DNA of 64,000 bases from Melanocharis versteri (GCA_013397845.1 VZTG01004474.1:462886-526885); one strand, 5' to 3'; shown: positions 39,266 to 53,013, counted from the stretch's first letter. Translations and numbers: made by a program. The notes: generated by a model not told the origin, from the letters alone.

Positions 39266-41350
39266 TATTTTTGTTGCTGCTTTGAAGAGAATTATTTCTT
39301 AGTTTTGTTAACGTAAGTATAACTAATTCTTTTTCTGTTTTGCATATTCTATGCAGTTATCATTTTTGCTGTATCTGAAAATGAAGTATGATTTATTCCT
39401 TGAAGAATCTTAGCTGTCTTCCATTACGTACACTATGCTAGAGCTCTTCCTTTAGGTTGTCTGTGCAAAGATTTTTGAGGCAAGATGTTCTAATATTCTT
39501 GATAGGTTTTACTATTGCCATTCTAATCATTATCTCCTTCTAAGCAATGTGCTTTAAAAGATATCCAGTCAAAAACTTGCTTCAGTTTTTTGTTGCAGCT
39601 ATGATTTGATTGTACAAAGATGTTATTTTCTATTTTTAAATATATTTCTACTAAAAAGAGAAAACTACAGAAAAATGGAATACGGAATAAGGTCTTCTTT
39701 CTCTTCAAAATATTTTTGCCTCTTCAAGTCTTACAGTTACTTAGGATATCAACACACAGGAGATATATCATCAACCACAGAGATATGGAGGATCTCCTTG
39801 CACAATTTATACTCAGTTTTCAGCTTCATTCTCAAAACTTTTATGTATCATTAATCAACAATTTTCATTAAAATAATTTGGAATGTTTGTGGAAAAATAA
39901 GATTACTATTATGCAAAGGTTTTTTTTGATTTCACTAGTGTTGCACAGGGCTTAATTATCTCATCTTACTTAAATCAGAGGGTTGTCTATGTTATTCCTT
40001 GCAAAAAAATGAATTAATATATAGTAAGGAAAAAGAAACATTAATTAAGTCAGTGACCTAGATTTTTAAATCAAAATAATTTTGAAAATATTATAGAACT
40101 TCAGGGCACAAAATACCCCCAAACCATTCAAGGATTAGTAGACATAAATAATTCTCTATCTGGTAAAGAATGTAAATAATGATCACCAGTGTTACAGGTG
40201 GTGATACTTTGATAGATGTATATCATGCACCAGCACATCAAGTGTCATTTCTGTTCAGAATGTCACCTCCAGCAGCCTCAAAAATGCAGCAAAGGGGGAA
40301 AGAAACATCAAGACACATAAACGTTTTCTCATACTGGGGAAATTCTGACAAACACCACCAACAAAGTGAAACATTGAGATTTACAATAGCAAATTGCAGC
40401 AAGATTCACATTGGGATTTACATAGCAAATTAGCTCGTACCACGCTTTGGGGTGAAATCAAAGTCTACTACTGCACTGCATTCTGCGATTTCCAGTATAT
40501 TCCAATATTGCCTCTTAAAACCAGTATGCCATTTTTTGATTTAAGAGAATCTTCCTTATAATCATTTCTCCCTTATAGGAATCATTCAAAACGCGTAAAG
40601 ACAAAAACCAAAAAATACTGGAAAAACAAAATTACTAAAGCTGTCTCTGTGTTTTGTCTATAATTACAAAATATTACAGAATTCAAAAGTTTATAAGAAA
40701 AAAGAAATAATTTCTTTCCCCTTAAGAAGATGTTTTAGAATATCTGTAAAACATCATACATTTTGTTGGCAGTATTAATATTCTTTTTAAGTAAAAGATT
40801 TAAAGACAGGATTTTTATCTGATATACTCTTACAGGTTATTGCAGTGTTTTTAATGGTACAAATAATTCTCCACTCTCAGAAAAAAATTTAAAAAACAGG
40901 TGAGATACGACTACAATGAGGCTAGTAAAGCAGCTCACTACTAACAATTAACAGACACAGATGGTACAGAAAAATTGAAACAGCTGAGAAATTACGGTGT
41001 ATTTCTAAAACCCCATATTCTCTGTTCTGATACCTTTCTGCCCTGTACTTTTTTCTACTCTGAAATTCTAAATCTTGCTGGGAATGTGTTGCAAGAGTAC
41101 CTGTCAGTAATACCATGGAAGAGGGCTGAACTGTAATGAAGAACCATGGCTATCTTTATGAAGAATGTATCAGATGTTCAGCTGATCTAGTATAGCAAGC
41201 CCTATCCTGGAGTATGAATTTGTGGTGGGACTTTTGCTGTATAGGGCAGGGACAAAGGGGAGATTTCAACACATTGTGTTCAGTGAAGAAGGTTTTATCT
41301 GAATTATGCTAAAATGTTAGGTGAAGTTCCAACTACTAGCATGTTAAGCA

Positions 41351-41353
<3 letters not shown>
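39266..41353. other. Noncoding stretch, nothing classifiable
   Basis: No gene or repeat is recognised. Open frames at 39606-39871 and 40179-40433 (plus) have no recognisable domains. Confidence 0.55.

Positions 41354-41414
<61 letters not shown>
41354..41414. repeat. (TAA)20 microsatellite
   Basis: About 20 perfect TAA units without interruption, followed by imperfect TAA/TTAA sequence to about 41470. The length and purity suggest a polymorphic locus. Confidence 0.97.
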
Positions 41415-42287
41415 CCATTTAATGTAACTATTAATAATAAATAAATTATTAAATATAATTAATTACAATAAGTATGGGCTTGACAGTAACTATAGTTTAT
41501 GTAATTTTCATTTCTTACAGACTTTTTGGTCAACATGCCTGCATTTATTCTCTACTGAATACGAGTTTATGCTTTCACATTTCCAAACGCTTTGAAATGT
41601 CTTTATACTAATGTGTCTTTCTTGAGACCAACTTAATGCAAATTGAAATTGTTGCAAATGCAGTTGTACCACAAAAGTAAATTAAGAGGTATGATAGGAC
41701 TTGTCAAATTAGACAAAACAAAGCACAATTTCTTATTGTGTTCTTTGCAAGCTGCGAAAGCTATGGATCTGTACCTACTGTGATCACCCATGTGTTGAAT
41801 GAAATTCCAATTGCAACCTTTGAGATCGCAAGTGCTGGGGGTGCATCTGGAACCTTGAATATAGGACAACTTATAACTCATTTTTAGCAGAGTCAATTAT
41901 GCTGCCGAGCACAACATCAGTTTTCCTACCTGTTAAGGGTCTCCAGCTGACAACTGCGCCATAGAAGCAGGAAGAATTAAAAATAACTGTATTGTGAGTA
42001 ACTACTTTGATTAAAAGAACTCATGACTTAGCTGTCATTTAAAATAAAAGAAAAAAATTAAAATGTAACTGTGAGCATAAAGTCAGTAGGGTCAGATGTT
42101 AAATTCAATGCCTTTGAGGGCCTTGACCAGATGCCTGTGAGATGAAAGGGGGAAAAAAAGAGTGTTTTTAATTAAGAAATATTTTAAAAAGTTAAAAACT
42201 AAACCCGTATAAACCAAAGGCAAAATCTCTAAAACATGAAAGAAGGAAATTCAAGAAAAATATGTTCCTGCTATGCAAAAAATGTAT
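41415..42287. other. Noncoding stretch, nothing classifiable
   Basis: No gene or mobile element is seen. Confidence 0.5.
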
Positions 42288-42738
42288 GGACTGGCTGGAG
42301 GCGCTCCAGAGATGAGTCACAAAGATGATCAAAATCTGGAAAACCTGCCACGTGAAGAAACGCTGAGAGAACAGGATTTTTTCCACCCTGAGAGAAGAAG
42401 GCTTAGAGAGAGAAGAAACCTTATCACCCTATTTTAGCATTTAAAGGGTGGCTACAAATGAGATGGAGAATCCTTTTATAAAATGAGTAACATGGAAAAG
42501 ATGAGAACTAATGGGTACAAGTCACTCCTACAGAGATTCCAACTGGACACAGGAGGCAAATTTCTCACAATAGGGAGGGCCAGACATTAGCATAATCTGC
42601 CCACGGAAGTGTTGGGTTCTGCAATAATATATTCAGCTGGACAAGATTTTGCATTATCTTCTCTAGACCTTGCTTTTGAGAAGAGAGGTTGGACCAGATG
42701 ATGAAGGCCCTTCTGACCTGGTATTCTATGATTGTATG
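42288..42738 (+). mobile_element. CR1 LINE 3'-end fragment
   Basis: Plus-strand, rather diverged CR1. 'ggactggctggaggcgctcc' and 'gaaacgctgagagaacagga' correspond to the ORF2 C-terminus. Then come 'aaaccttatcaccctatttt', 'ggtggctacaaatgagatgg' and 'cccacggaagtgttgggttc', and the tail 'gaagagaggttggaccagat' ... 'tattctatgattgtatgaa'. The 3' terminal repeat is still recognisable at about 42720-42738. Confidence 0.88.
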
Positions 42739-43360
42739 AAATGGTAGTGAGACAGCCGTGTAGAGCTCTTCCTATGAAATAACTTTTAAAATTTTACTCT
42801 GTCACTTTAACAGAATATATTTATCAAATAGAATTTTACAAAGGTCATTTTAGCTAGGATTATATTTTGAAATATATAAAATGAAGCAACTACTCCAGGT
42901 CAGCTTCAGTAGAAAAGCAATTTGATTCACTACAGCTTAGTTCTGCACGGAGCCCAAGCTTTTTTAAAAGAATATATCATCACAAGGCATGAATTTTCTG
43001 AACTGTCGTGAGCGAATATTCAGATTCTAATAGACATATGAGAAGGAATATTTTTTCTGATTTTTTTTTTAAGTGTGTACAGATCAGTACTCTAAAGAAC
43101 AGTTTTCCATGGAAAAAAAACAAAAAAATCAGAGATTACAGGAAGTAAGGTTGACTGACACTTGAGGCATTTCAGTAATCTCTATTAAGCAAAACAAGTA
43201 AATAAAAAAGCTAAACTATCCTTCTTGCTATTTGGCATGTATAGATAAAGGAAAAGCAAAAAAGGATACCGTCAGATTTGTGCCTATACGATGCATACTT
43301 CAATGTATGTATTTCAACCTAAAGAGTCGTGCAGTCTTTGTGGTAATTTATCTGTAGTCC
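42739..43360. other. Noncoding stretch, nothing classifiable
   Basis: AT-rich sequence without a recognised gene or repeat. Confidence 0.5.
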
Positions 43361-44340
43361 TGCGGTGGGCTGACCTTGGCTGGACACCAGGTGCTCACCA
43401 GCCCTCTCTATCACTCCTCTTTATCAACTGGACAAGGAGGAAAAAAATATAACAAACCAAAGACTCATGGTACAAGATATGAACTGAGATCACTCATCAA
43501 TTACTGTCACAGGCAAAACACTCTACTTAAGTAAAGTAGATGAATTATTTACAAATCAAATTAGATAAGAGTAATGAGAAATACACCTTGTCTCCAACTC
43601 CCCCTTCCTCCTGAGCTCAACTTCACTCCCAATATCTCTACTTTCTCCTCCTGCGTGATGCAGAAGGGCAGGGAATGGGGGGTTCACAACTCTTTATCTT
43701 TGCTACTCTTCCTCTTCTCCCTCTTACAGGAGACAGTCCTCAGTGAACTGAAATGGGGGTCCTTCCCAAAGGAAGTTCCAGTTCTTCACAAGCTGCTCCA
43801 GCATGGGTACCTTCCATGAGATGAAGTCCTGCAGGAAGAGACTGCTCCAGAGTAGGTCCTATCAAGAAAGCATGAACCAGTACGAACTCCTCCCTTCACG
43901 GTTGCACAGGTCCTGCCAGAAGCCTGCTTCAGGACTGGCTCTCCACAGGGTCACAGCCTCCTTTGGGTGTATCCATGGGCTTAACTGGGGACCTTCATGG
44001 GCTTCATAGGGGCAGATCTCTCACCATGGTCTGCACCATGGTCTGCAGGGGAATCTCTGCTCTGGCTGCTGGAGCACATCTTTTCAGTGACCTTGTTTCT
44101 ACAGGGCTGTTTCTCTCACAAGTTCTCATTCCTCTTTTCCATCTGCTTTTGGACAGCAGTTTCTGAAACACTTTATCCCAGAGATGCTACCACCATTGCT
44201 GGTGTCTCGGTCTTGGCCAGCGGTAGGTCAGTGCTGGTGCTGGCTGACACTGGCTCTGCCACACAAGGGGGGGACCTTCTTGCAAATTATAGCCGTCAAG
44301 TCTCCTCACTACCAGAAGCTTATCATGCAATCCCAATACA
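43361..44340 (-). mobile_element. LTR of an avian ERVL-type endogenous retrovirus
   Basis: A 980-bp LTR in reverse orientation. On the plus strand it opens 'tgcggtgggctgaccttggc' and closes 'gcaatcccaataca' (TG...CA). Internal landmarks fit the common avian LTR: 'caccaattactgtcacgggc'-like text near 43495, repeated 'gctccag...tgggtacctt' modules (43790-43930), 'ggggaatctctgctctggct' (44047) and 'cttggccagcggtaggtcag' (44211). A short tandem CACCATGGTCTG doublet lies at 44023-44046. No target-site duplication is visible (AGTCC left, TGCAT right), so one end may be rearranged or the copy is old. No internal retroviral genes adjoin it. Open frames within are accidental. Confidence 0.85.
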
Positions 44341-44940
44341 TGCATGCATCTTTTGTATTTTCTATTCTTTGACCTGCAGTTTTGAACACTGATACAGTGT
44401 CCCTTGGTGCGAAATTCATTATTGTTTTATATAATTCTTTCTCTGCTGACTGGCTAGAACTGATTTCAGATATGTATCTAAATGGTCTCAAAAGGACCAG
44501 CTCACATTTACTGTCCTTAGTACTTTTGTCACTGGGCATAGAATATATGGTAATTTTTCACTTTATATCTTTCTTTCTGCCAGAGCACACAAAGTCTTCC
44601 TGCCGCCTGGTATTGTACTACAGAGGAGGGATTCACATTTCGCATATTTTAAATTCTTGTTGTGTTAAAAGGCTAAATCTATGATCACCAGCGAGTTTAG
44701 AATGCACATCATTGTGCTGCATTTACCAAAACTGCAATTGATTGCTTTAGCACAGGTAAGTGGTTTGAAAATGAGGTAATGGCAGATTTAGAAAAAGTTC
44801 AGTAAAATATTATTATATTTTGGGATTAATTATCCATTTGTTTTTATCACTGTTATTGTAAATATTACATTCTATTATGTATTTATAGTTAAGAACTAGT
44901 TCTTTACAAAAATCAATTTCCCTTGTAAAAATATAAAGAA

Positions 44941-44976
44941 AACAAGAAATAAGATAAAAACAAGAAATAAGATAAA
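44941..44976. repeat. Perfect 18-bp tandem duplication
   Basis: AACAAGAAATAAGATAAA occurs twice head to tail (44941-44958 and 44959-44976). Confidence 0.92.
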
Positions 44977-46513
44977 TCAGTAAACGTTTACAGTACAGTT
45001 ATACAGTGCCTCTCTTTGAACACTCAAAACAGTTCATCCAAGTGTATCCATATGGTCTTTATAGATGCTTTTCAGAAAGCCTCTATCCCAATCCCACTCA
45101 AATCAGTATTAAAATTATCTTTCCATAAAAGAATAACCTGAAAAAAATCTTAAAACCACAGATATATGAATAATGGTTTTGTTGCAATCTGTGGTGTTAT
45201 CAGGACCTGGGAGCAGCTTGGAAGAGAGGTGCCAGGAGATACGTGTGATGTTAAATTAACATTCCCATTTTAAACTTTTGCAACGCAGACATAACAACTA
45301 CTGTTACTCAGATATGGTTAGAGCCTATAACTAAAAGCTCACTATGCTCTTTCATCTATAAATTTAAAGTAAAACTATCAGAAAGGTTATCTTTATAAAA
45401 TTTGAAATGGCATTATGTAATCAAATTCACTAATTTGCCTAAAGGTTATAAATCATGGAGCAGAAGATATTTACATATTCTAGAGCGTAATTCTGTAATT
45501 TTTAATAGAAAGTAAAGTATTCTCTTCAATAATAAGGGCCTCAAGTAGTTTCAGCTACCTCTCTTGATATGTCCGGATATATAAGTAAACTGCTTTTCAG
45601 CAAAATAGTTCATAAGAAATATGGTGATGTTTAGCAGTTCAAACAATAAGCCATAACATTTCTAAAATAGCGTACTAATTTTCTTAAATAGCTTCCCTGA
45701 GGTTCCACATTTTTTAATGTGTGCAGCAACTTATGAGGTACTTTCTTGGAAAAATTAATACTGCATTACAACTTTAATGCAAATTCTTAATAACTCCTTA
45801 AAAATGTCTATTAATCATGGTCTTAGTATAGTCAATTTTGTGTGGAGAAGGTCTCAAGTAATTCTATACTTTTTAATTTTGGATCTTCACTCTACATATT
45901 CTGTATTATTCTACTGGAAAAGTTTTGTTTGTTTTTCTGTTTGTTTGCTTCTTTGTTTATTTGCTTTTCTGTTCGTTAAACTTCCCTTGTTTCCCTATTA
46001 ATTACAGTGGATCAACCTTTATTTTCTACTGCCTTAAATCTGTATCTTTGTTGTTTTTGAGACAATTGATTACCTTATCAAAAAGAACTGCATTTTTTAC
46101 TGGCTGTTACTGCAATAATTTGTAGTTGTAAAGGCATGGTATTATCTAATTACCAAGTGGTTAACAATTTTTAATCATTTTGAGTGACAGCTTAATTGTT
46201 TGGACTCCACAGGTAGAAGAAACTGATATTTTTACAGGATTATTCATCTTGACATAAAGTAGTAGCTGAAAATGAGATCTTTCTTATCCCCAAAGTGCTA
46301 TTTCTCTCCACAGATAAAAAAGTCAAGATGACTGGCATAGGCATTGCTATCTGCACAGTAAACATCTATAAATTTATCTGTGAAGTCTACACCAAATATA
46401 ACTAATTCTGGTCAGGACTACCGTTAAAATCTTTTCGCATGTCCACCTTTGAAAAATGCTCACTTGTAAATGAATTTTCTATGTCTGTCCAGAATGGAAA
46501 GTTAGTTTTTTTA

Positions 46514-46547
46514 AAGAAAAGAAAAGAAAGAAAGAAAGAAAAAAAAG
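46514..46547. repeat. (GAAA)n simple repeat
   Basis: A purine-rich run of GAAA/GAAAA units, ending in a short A run. Confidence 0.88.
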
Positions 46548-46830
46548 TTCATTATTTTTCCTTTCTGCAGCCTATTCTTTAAGGGTACAATCCTAGAATA
46601 ACCGAAACTGTGGGCATTTATATCATGAAATCATAATATAACTTATAAAAATCAATTTCAATTTTGATTTAAATATAGAAGAAAAATAAGTACTGTTTTG
46701 TAGAAACATTTTCTTTGTATTTAACATGCCATTTCACACCTACTTCACAACACATATAAATAATATTTTGTTTCTGGTAACAGAAACAGAATAATTAAAG
46801 AATCTGGCCAGATTCTTTGTATAGGTTATT

Positions 46831-47607
46831 TGTGATGGTGTTAGCGTAGAAACACATAATCACGGTATGATTATATGCGGGTGCTATTATTGAAGAGCTC
46901 TGGGAATCAGGGGTACAAACCCAAATCTGACTCCGACATGGATTTGCAATGGATACATTTTTATACCCTTTCCTTACATAACTGTTGTATAATTATATAT
47001 TAATGATTATCTCAATATTGTTCTATTGTGTATATTGATTTCACCTGAGCATGAGTTTTAAGTCCCCTTCCCACCGCATTTCTCATGATTGTTGTTCCTC
47101 TCTCATGATTCTCGCTGTGATTAAACAATTGTTTCTTAATTATATTTACTTACTAACCAATTATTGCATTTATCACGTACCATACAGGTGAATACGCAAG
47201 TGCAGTTTCACATGATCTTAGTAAAGACAATGCCCACTCCCGTTCCCAAGGCCTACTTTAGCTACCACAATTTTAGAATCATTTTAACCCTATGCTATCA
47301 ATGGTTCGCTTAAGTTCCTAATACTCTGATGAGATTAAGGTGCTGAAACATATAAATCAAGAGCAATCTCCTGATTACCCTAAACTTTAGTTGCTTTATA
47401 AGTAAAATTATTTTTTTGGTCTTTCCTTAGGGATAAGCATTTGAATGATGCCACACCTTACATAATGAATTATTATTTTATTTTGAGACGAGGGATTTTT
47501 CCAGATGTTGATATTTGGTGCTTGTTTAAGGATCTAGGGTCTCGTCCAATTTTCAGGAGGTGATTCTCAGCAGGATTAATAAGCAAATAATTCCTTGAAA
47601 ACGGGCA
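46831..47607 (-). mobile_element. Probable degraded solo LTR
   Basis: Read on the minus strand, the left end fits an LTR. A TATA-like box (GGGTATAAAAATG) lies at about 46955-46968. A degenerate poly(A) signal (AATAATAG) follows about 70 nt downstream, near 46884-46891. The sequence then ends in CACCATCACA at 46831. The upstream (U3) boundary is uncertain. One candidate is CA at 47606-47607 followed by TTATT, which matches the TTATT just before 46831, giving a 5-bp duplication. That match in AT-rich DNA could be chance. No internal retroviral sequence was found. The family could not be named with confidence. Confidence 0.42.
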
Positions 47608-50600
47608 TTATTTTACTCTTCTAATGGAGAGTATTTTTGGAAGACATCAAAAATAGTAAAGGTTTAAGAGTTAAATAGATGACATATAGGGAAAACGATA
47701 CCTACGTTAGATAGGCAGCCAGATGAGAATGGTCAGTTTCTAGTCTTAAATTCAGATCTTACATATTCCTTATATATTCTCCCCAAAAAATCAAAGGCAT
47801 ACTGTTCGTTCAACTCTTAAAAACCAAAACCAACCACCAACCAAAAAAACATCTGACTTCCATATGATACTCCTAAAAATTTTATGCAATGTTCACTTGA
47901 ATTCTTGTATACTGCAAAGATCTGTAAGCAAATACTAGAAGTATACACCCAAAATTACAGACAAAGGAATTAATTTTATGCTAAATAAAATAAATGAAAA
48001 TTATTTCAATAATTTCTGTGTGACAGAAATTCAGCTGTAGTTTTCCTTGCCATAAATTCTTAAAAATATATTTTGGCTCAGTTTTTTTGTTTTGGTTTGT
48101 ATCTATTTATACATACACAATAATTTACATGCACACATTAAATTGATAAATATTCTAAAATTCTACTGTTATAAGATTTTGCTTTTGTTAACAGTGGTAA
48201 GCAAAATCAGTCTATTTAGAAAAACAATATTCTAAATTACTTCAGAAGGCATGGTTAGTCATCCCTTTCTTTTGTATTTATATTCCAGCAGATATTTTTT
48301 TTCTTTCCTTTCAGGTGTCTTTAACAGTTTTATCTGTAAATTTTTTAAAAGCATTACCTTGTTCCTTGTTCTAATTGGTAAGCCAAACAGAACAAACTCT
48401 GGCTTTTGGCCAAATGCACACCTTTGACTCTGAATAGAAAAATGCCCCATGTCATATAGGGTGCTGTAGATATATTTTTAATTTCCAGTCCCTTAAGTTT
48501 TCCCATGTTATATGTTTGTCAGAAGAATTATTTTTGTCTCTTTCTTCTTTTCTTTTCTGCTGATTTACTAGTCTGGTGAGTAGACTACAGGGAGTTAGTG
48601 CTTAGAAAACAATCTATGAACTGGAACTGCATTCAATTTAAACAGCGAGAAGCTACAGCTGTGCTATGTGAGTAATAGACGGAGGTAAATTAGAACTAGT
48701 TTGCTATCAACTTTTTTTCCCTTACGTGATCACTATACACAGGGCTTTGGACTTCTGAGAAAACAATCCTGCCCCAGGCTGTCTTGCCTTTTAATCTTCT
48801 AAATAACTTCTAATCTTCAGCAATTGCAGTAAAAGTAAAAGAACATATCTGAATTAACAGGTAGGCACAATGATAGCAGTATTAATGTTGGACAGAATGA
48901 GATTAAATTGAGATTTTGCTGATAAAGTAGTTCTAATTCTTCAAACAGTGCGCAAATAGTAAATGCTTGCATACTGCTGATGGATTTCTAAGCAACTGGG
49001 AAATAAGTAGATGTGAAACTACATTCTGGGAATTCGAAATGTGAACATTTTATTAGAAGGCAAAGGGTTATATAGAATTAATCTATTTACAAAATCCTGC
49101 CAGCAACATGTAGGCCAGTGGAAATACCTAGAATGAAAAAAATAGACATGTAGGAGTTGATTAGGTCAGCCTGAACTCAGTTACTGAACATTAAAATAAA
49201 AAGGTGAAGACCAGACTTGTTTTGGAGATGTTACTATTCTTTTAGCATGTGGGAAGAAATCTGAAAAAAGTTTTAAAAAGTTTTCTAAATGTCTTTATAA
49301 TTAGTACCGCAGGAAAGCATCAAATAGGAATTTATAGAGATTTATAATAACTACAAATAATAATTATAATAATCAGTAATTTCCTGCCCACAATGTTAGA
49401 AAGAAATGCTGAAAGAAACTTCTTGAATTGCTTTGAAAGTGAATGCAAAGCACCTGTTTTGACAGATGTCTTACAGGGCAGCAGCTGCAGGGACATGAGA
49501 AAGGACAAAAAAAAAAGAGTGTAATTAAGAGGTATTAAGGAAAAATAACTTGCAATTAGTAGACCAGTGAAAAATGAGGTGGAAAGAAGGCAGATCTATA
49601 ACCTGAAGAACACTAGTCTCTATGATAAAAATTTAGATTCAAAAGACAAAGTGGACTACATTAATTCACATTAATAAGATTTATAAACAAGGAAACCGAA
49701 ATCTAGACCACTGATAGATTTTCACAATTGCTCAGCACCTTCCAGGTATCATTGAACAAGAGATATTCAGTTCTTCTGAAATGAGTGCATTTAGGTCATT
49801 CAGGCTGCTTTTAACAATCTGGAGAAAAAAAAAGAAAGCAAATTTAACATTTGGTTTTCTTAGTAAGATAGGTTTTTTGTTTCTGGGAGGTAGGGTGGGT
49901 TTTTGTCTGTTTACTTGTTTGTTTATTTTCCAGTTAATGGATTTTCCTTTTTAAGGGAAGGTTATAAAAAAATAACATTCTGAATGTGTCATGCAAATTC
50001 ATTAATAGCATGATTCCCCTGAAATAGAAAATCTACATTATAGGTAGATCCATATCAGATTGTTCATAGAAAATCACCTTAGAAGAATAAATTGGTTTTA
50101 AGGCAGAAGAATTCATGTAGTTCAAAGGTAATCATAAAATCAAAGAATCATAGAATAAGCATCCAATTATTCTGAATATGTGGTTATAAAATTCATAAAG
50201 AAGACTTGCTTAGATATTTGATAAATTAGACCTTTCTTATGAAGAAGCATACTGAAAATACATGTGTTAGAAATACAAGTTCATCTTCTGTGTCCAATTT
50301 TCTCTATTGAGATTTACTGTAAAGCTCTGGGAAAAATAAGTACCCATGTGTTCCTATGAGTAACTAATAGTCAGTTAAAACATGACTCTTACTTTATATA
50401 TTTTTAAACTATATGCAAAAGAGGAAACTTAATAAATTACAGTTCAGTTCTTTTAATTTAATAAGGAAAGATTATTTATTATTACATTATACATGTAGTT
50501 AAATTGCAGTTTGCATATGCAGGAAATTGTAGGATATTTTTCATTTTTCTGCAATAAATACATTTTTTAAATTTGTACATTATTATATTATGTGCACCTA

Positions 50601-51469
50601 TTGAACTTTAACTATATAATAAAATACCATAAATCATTAATTCCTGTGAAAAATACTGTTCTTCTTCAAGGCCACCTAATAAGTGCTCTTTTACATTTTC
50701 AGTTGTAACTCTCATGTTTTGTTTTTCAAACAGATTTCAGCCTCTAGTTTTTTGGTGCAAGGTCTGAGCAATTCAATGACATTACATCCTCCTCTTACAA
50801 CTAATTTAGGATGTTATCTTTCAGCTCTGAGGAATGTTTTGGTTTGGCAACCTGAAATAGTAGTACTTTATTCATGTGTCTATGGGCTAATACTTGCTGA
50901 GACACCTAAATCCTTTAAAATACTTATGATGGTTTTGTGTCATCGTGAGCGTTCTCTTCCCCTTCATCCAAGATGCAAAAAATAATCCAGCCTTTCCACA
51001 TTATGAAATGTGAACAGTATATTCTGGACCAATACATGTGGGCTCAGAAAATGTCCAGCCAGACAGGTAACTAATGGAGCAGGGGATGGTGGCAAAAATA
51101 AATAAGATAGTTTCCTTTCCCTCCAGGTTTGAATGGGAGTGTAGGTTAGGGATAAATTTTTCTACTAAAGATTTAAGTGTTATTTTGAATGAATGTTTAC
51201 AGGTGGAAAGACAGATGAGTTTTAACCGGAAAGAAAAAAAAAAATCTTCCGTTGCTTACTTAGGACACTAATATAAGAAATTTATTTGTAATTTTCAGAC
51301 TCATAAAGCTAGTAATCTACCTGTTGCATCATTCTCTGCATCCTCCTCCACCCCCTTCTGGTATCATATTTTTTCATAGGTTTTTCACCATAAGCCCTTG
51401 TATTTCCTTGGTGTTTTGTTGTTCTGCTACTTCACAGTTTCAAGGCTGTATCTTCCTATCTTGTCAGCC
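47608..51469. other. Noncoding AT-rich stretch
   Basis: 3.9 kb without a recognised gene. A/C-rich simple sequence lies just after the probable LTR (about 47818-47850). A tiny CR1-terminus-like string ('atcatagaataagc', near 50146) has no CR1 body beside it. The 100-codon frame at 50683-50985 has no recognisable domain. Confidence 0.55.
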
Positions 51470-51610
51470 CATAATTTAACAATCTTCCTGAAATATATTC
51501 TTGTCCCTGGTGCGTTCCCCAAATTTAGCATCATTCACAAACTGAATAGCCTTGGTCTCTCCTCCCTCTTCCAGACCGTTAGCAGCGCTGTTGAACTCAT
51601 CTCCCTCATC
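51470..51610 (-). mobile_element. Possible old CR1 reverse-transcriptase fragment
   Basis: The text 'ccccaaatttagcatcattc' followed by 'acaaactgaatagc' and a 'cttccagaccgtt...gttgaactca' block resembles the minus-strand CR1 reverse-transcriptase region around the FADDTKL motif ('agtttagtgtcatctgcaaact'). It is strongly diverged. The flanking GC-richer segment to about 51850 could not be placed. Confidence 0.4.
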
Positions 51611-52977
51611 TTGACACATGCTATTTCACACAGCTCTGTGGCCGTGTTTCCAGCCCACCTTCACACCTTGCATGTGGAAGTGGTTTGGTGTAGTCCACGT
51701 GACCCTGGATCTCACCTCTCTGCAGTGTGTTTGCCTGAAGAAGCCACCAGGTGCTTACCTGCACGTGCTGCGAAGTGCCTGCTGGTGGGGTGGGCCAGCA
51801 GAGGACAGGGTGGCACACAGCTTATCTGGGATTGCCTGGAGCACAGCTGGAGGCTTCTACATTAAGTGTGTGAGTAGATGAACGCCACTACTGACAGGGC
51901 CACCCCAAACCTCCTTGTACTCCAGCACATTGATTCTAACCTGGGCTGGATGCCAGGAGGGGAGACATTTAATTTCCAGTGTATTACCTCTGATATAACA
52001 CTTTTCTAGCTTATATCTAGCCCACAAAGCATTTCCTAGACTATGTACAAGCAAGAATTGTTACTGAAAAAAACCCAAACCAAAAACAGTCCTAAACCCC
52101 AAATATCTAGGTTCTCGTACAGTAGGCATCATTGCATCAGCTAGAATGGAACTGAATCAACTTCCACCAGCTGAGGCCATTCTTGCCTCATTTATCTTTA
52201 AAGCTCTGAAACTAAAAAAGAAGCACAAAATTATGCCAAAATGTCATCATACTTCTCCAGTGTAATTACAAAACTAAGAAAGAGTCATTATCAGCTAAAA
52301 TTTAAGAGCTTTAAATGTCTTTCACTAGAGATTCCATAACCCTTTTTTTCTTCTTGCTAATAAGTGGTACATTAGCTGGTGTCTGTCTTTCACTCATATC
52401 TTTTTTTTTCTTTTTTTCTTTTTTTTTTTAACACATGAATGAAGACATTTAAAGGAATTCCACAAAGGTTTGTGACTGAGCAAAACTGAGATTATATTTG
52501 CTGTGGGGAGTTAGGAAATCTGGTCATTCGTATATCCTTGTGAAATTATTGCTAGCCATGAGGTAAGGAAAAAATACCAGTTCCAAGAATTAAAATGTTT
52601 TTAAAATTACGATCAAATGTTTCGTCTTTCCTGGGAGACCTAAATAATACATATATTTCCTAATGTAATACAAAACTTCTGATTTTGAAGAATATATAGT
52701 TTACTAATTGCATAACATGCTAAACTAGAATTTTAGGATTCATATCCTTCTTTCCACATCCACTGAATTTGATACCTTATAGTGAGAGAAAATAGTCTTT
52801 TTTTCTTTAAATCCTACTTGTGATGGTTCTAAGCAGGTATACAATAGAGAAGAGACTTTAGGCGTTCTGAATCACTATTTCTTCCACCTATGCATCTGTG
52901 TGATGTGGAACCATACCACAGATCATTTGTAAAAGTATTGATCGAATATTTTTAATCGTTAATAATCTTTAAAGCAC
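51611..52977. other. Noncoding stretch; GC-richer patch and a poly(T)-rich tract
   Basis: Sequence at 51611-51900 is GC-richer than its surroundings and holds overlapping open frames (51398-51865 and 51618-51881) without recognisable domains. A T-rich tract with a few C's lies at 52400-52431. Nothing else is classifiable. Confidence 0.45.
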
Positions 52978-53004
52978 TGTGGTGGTGCGCCATTGCCTTT
53001 CCTT

Positions 53005-53013
53005 AAGATGGCG
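53005..53013 (+). promoter_or_regulatory. YY1-like motif in the LTR U3
   Basis: AAGATGGCG matches the core of the YY1 recognition sequence, which is common in retroviral and host promoters. It lies 27 nt inside the LTR. Motif match only; binding is not shown. Confidence 0.45.

Larger units (their letters stand above)
44341..46830. other. Noncoding stretch with minor simple repeats
   Basis: No gene is recognised. It contains an 18-bp tandem duplication, a degenerate TTTG-like tract (about 45926-45978) and a GAAA repeat. Confidence 0.55.

Noticed and set aside
43574..44392. Several open frames of 62-131 codons
   Set aside because: They fall inside the minus-strand ERVL-type LTR, which is noncoding.
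51398..51881. Overlapping open frames of 155 and 87 codons in a GC-richer patch
   Set aside because: Part resembles decayed CR1 on the opposite strand, and no protein domain is recognisable.
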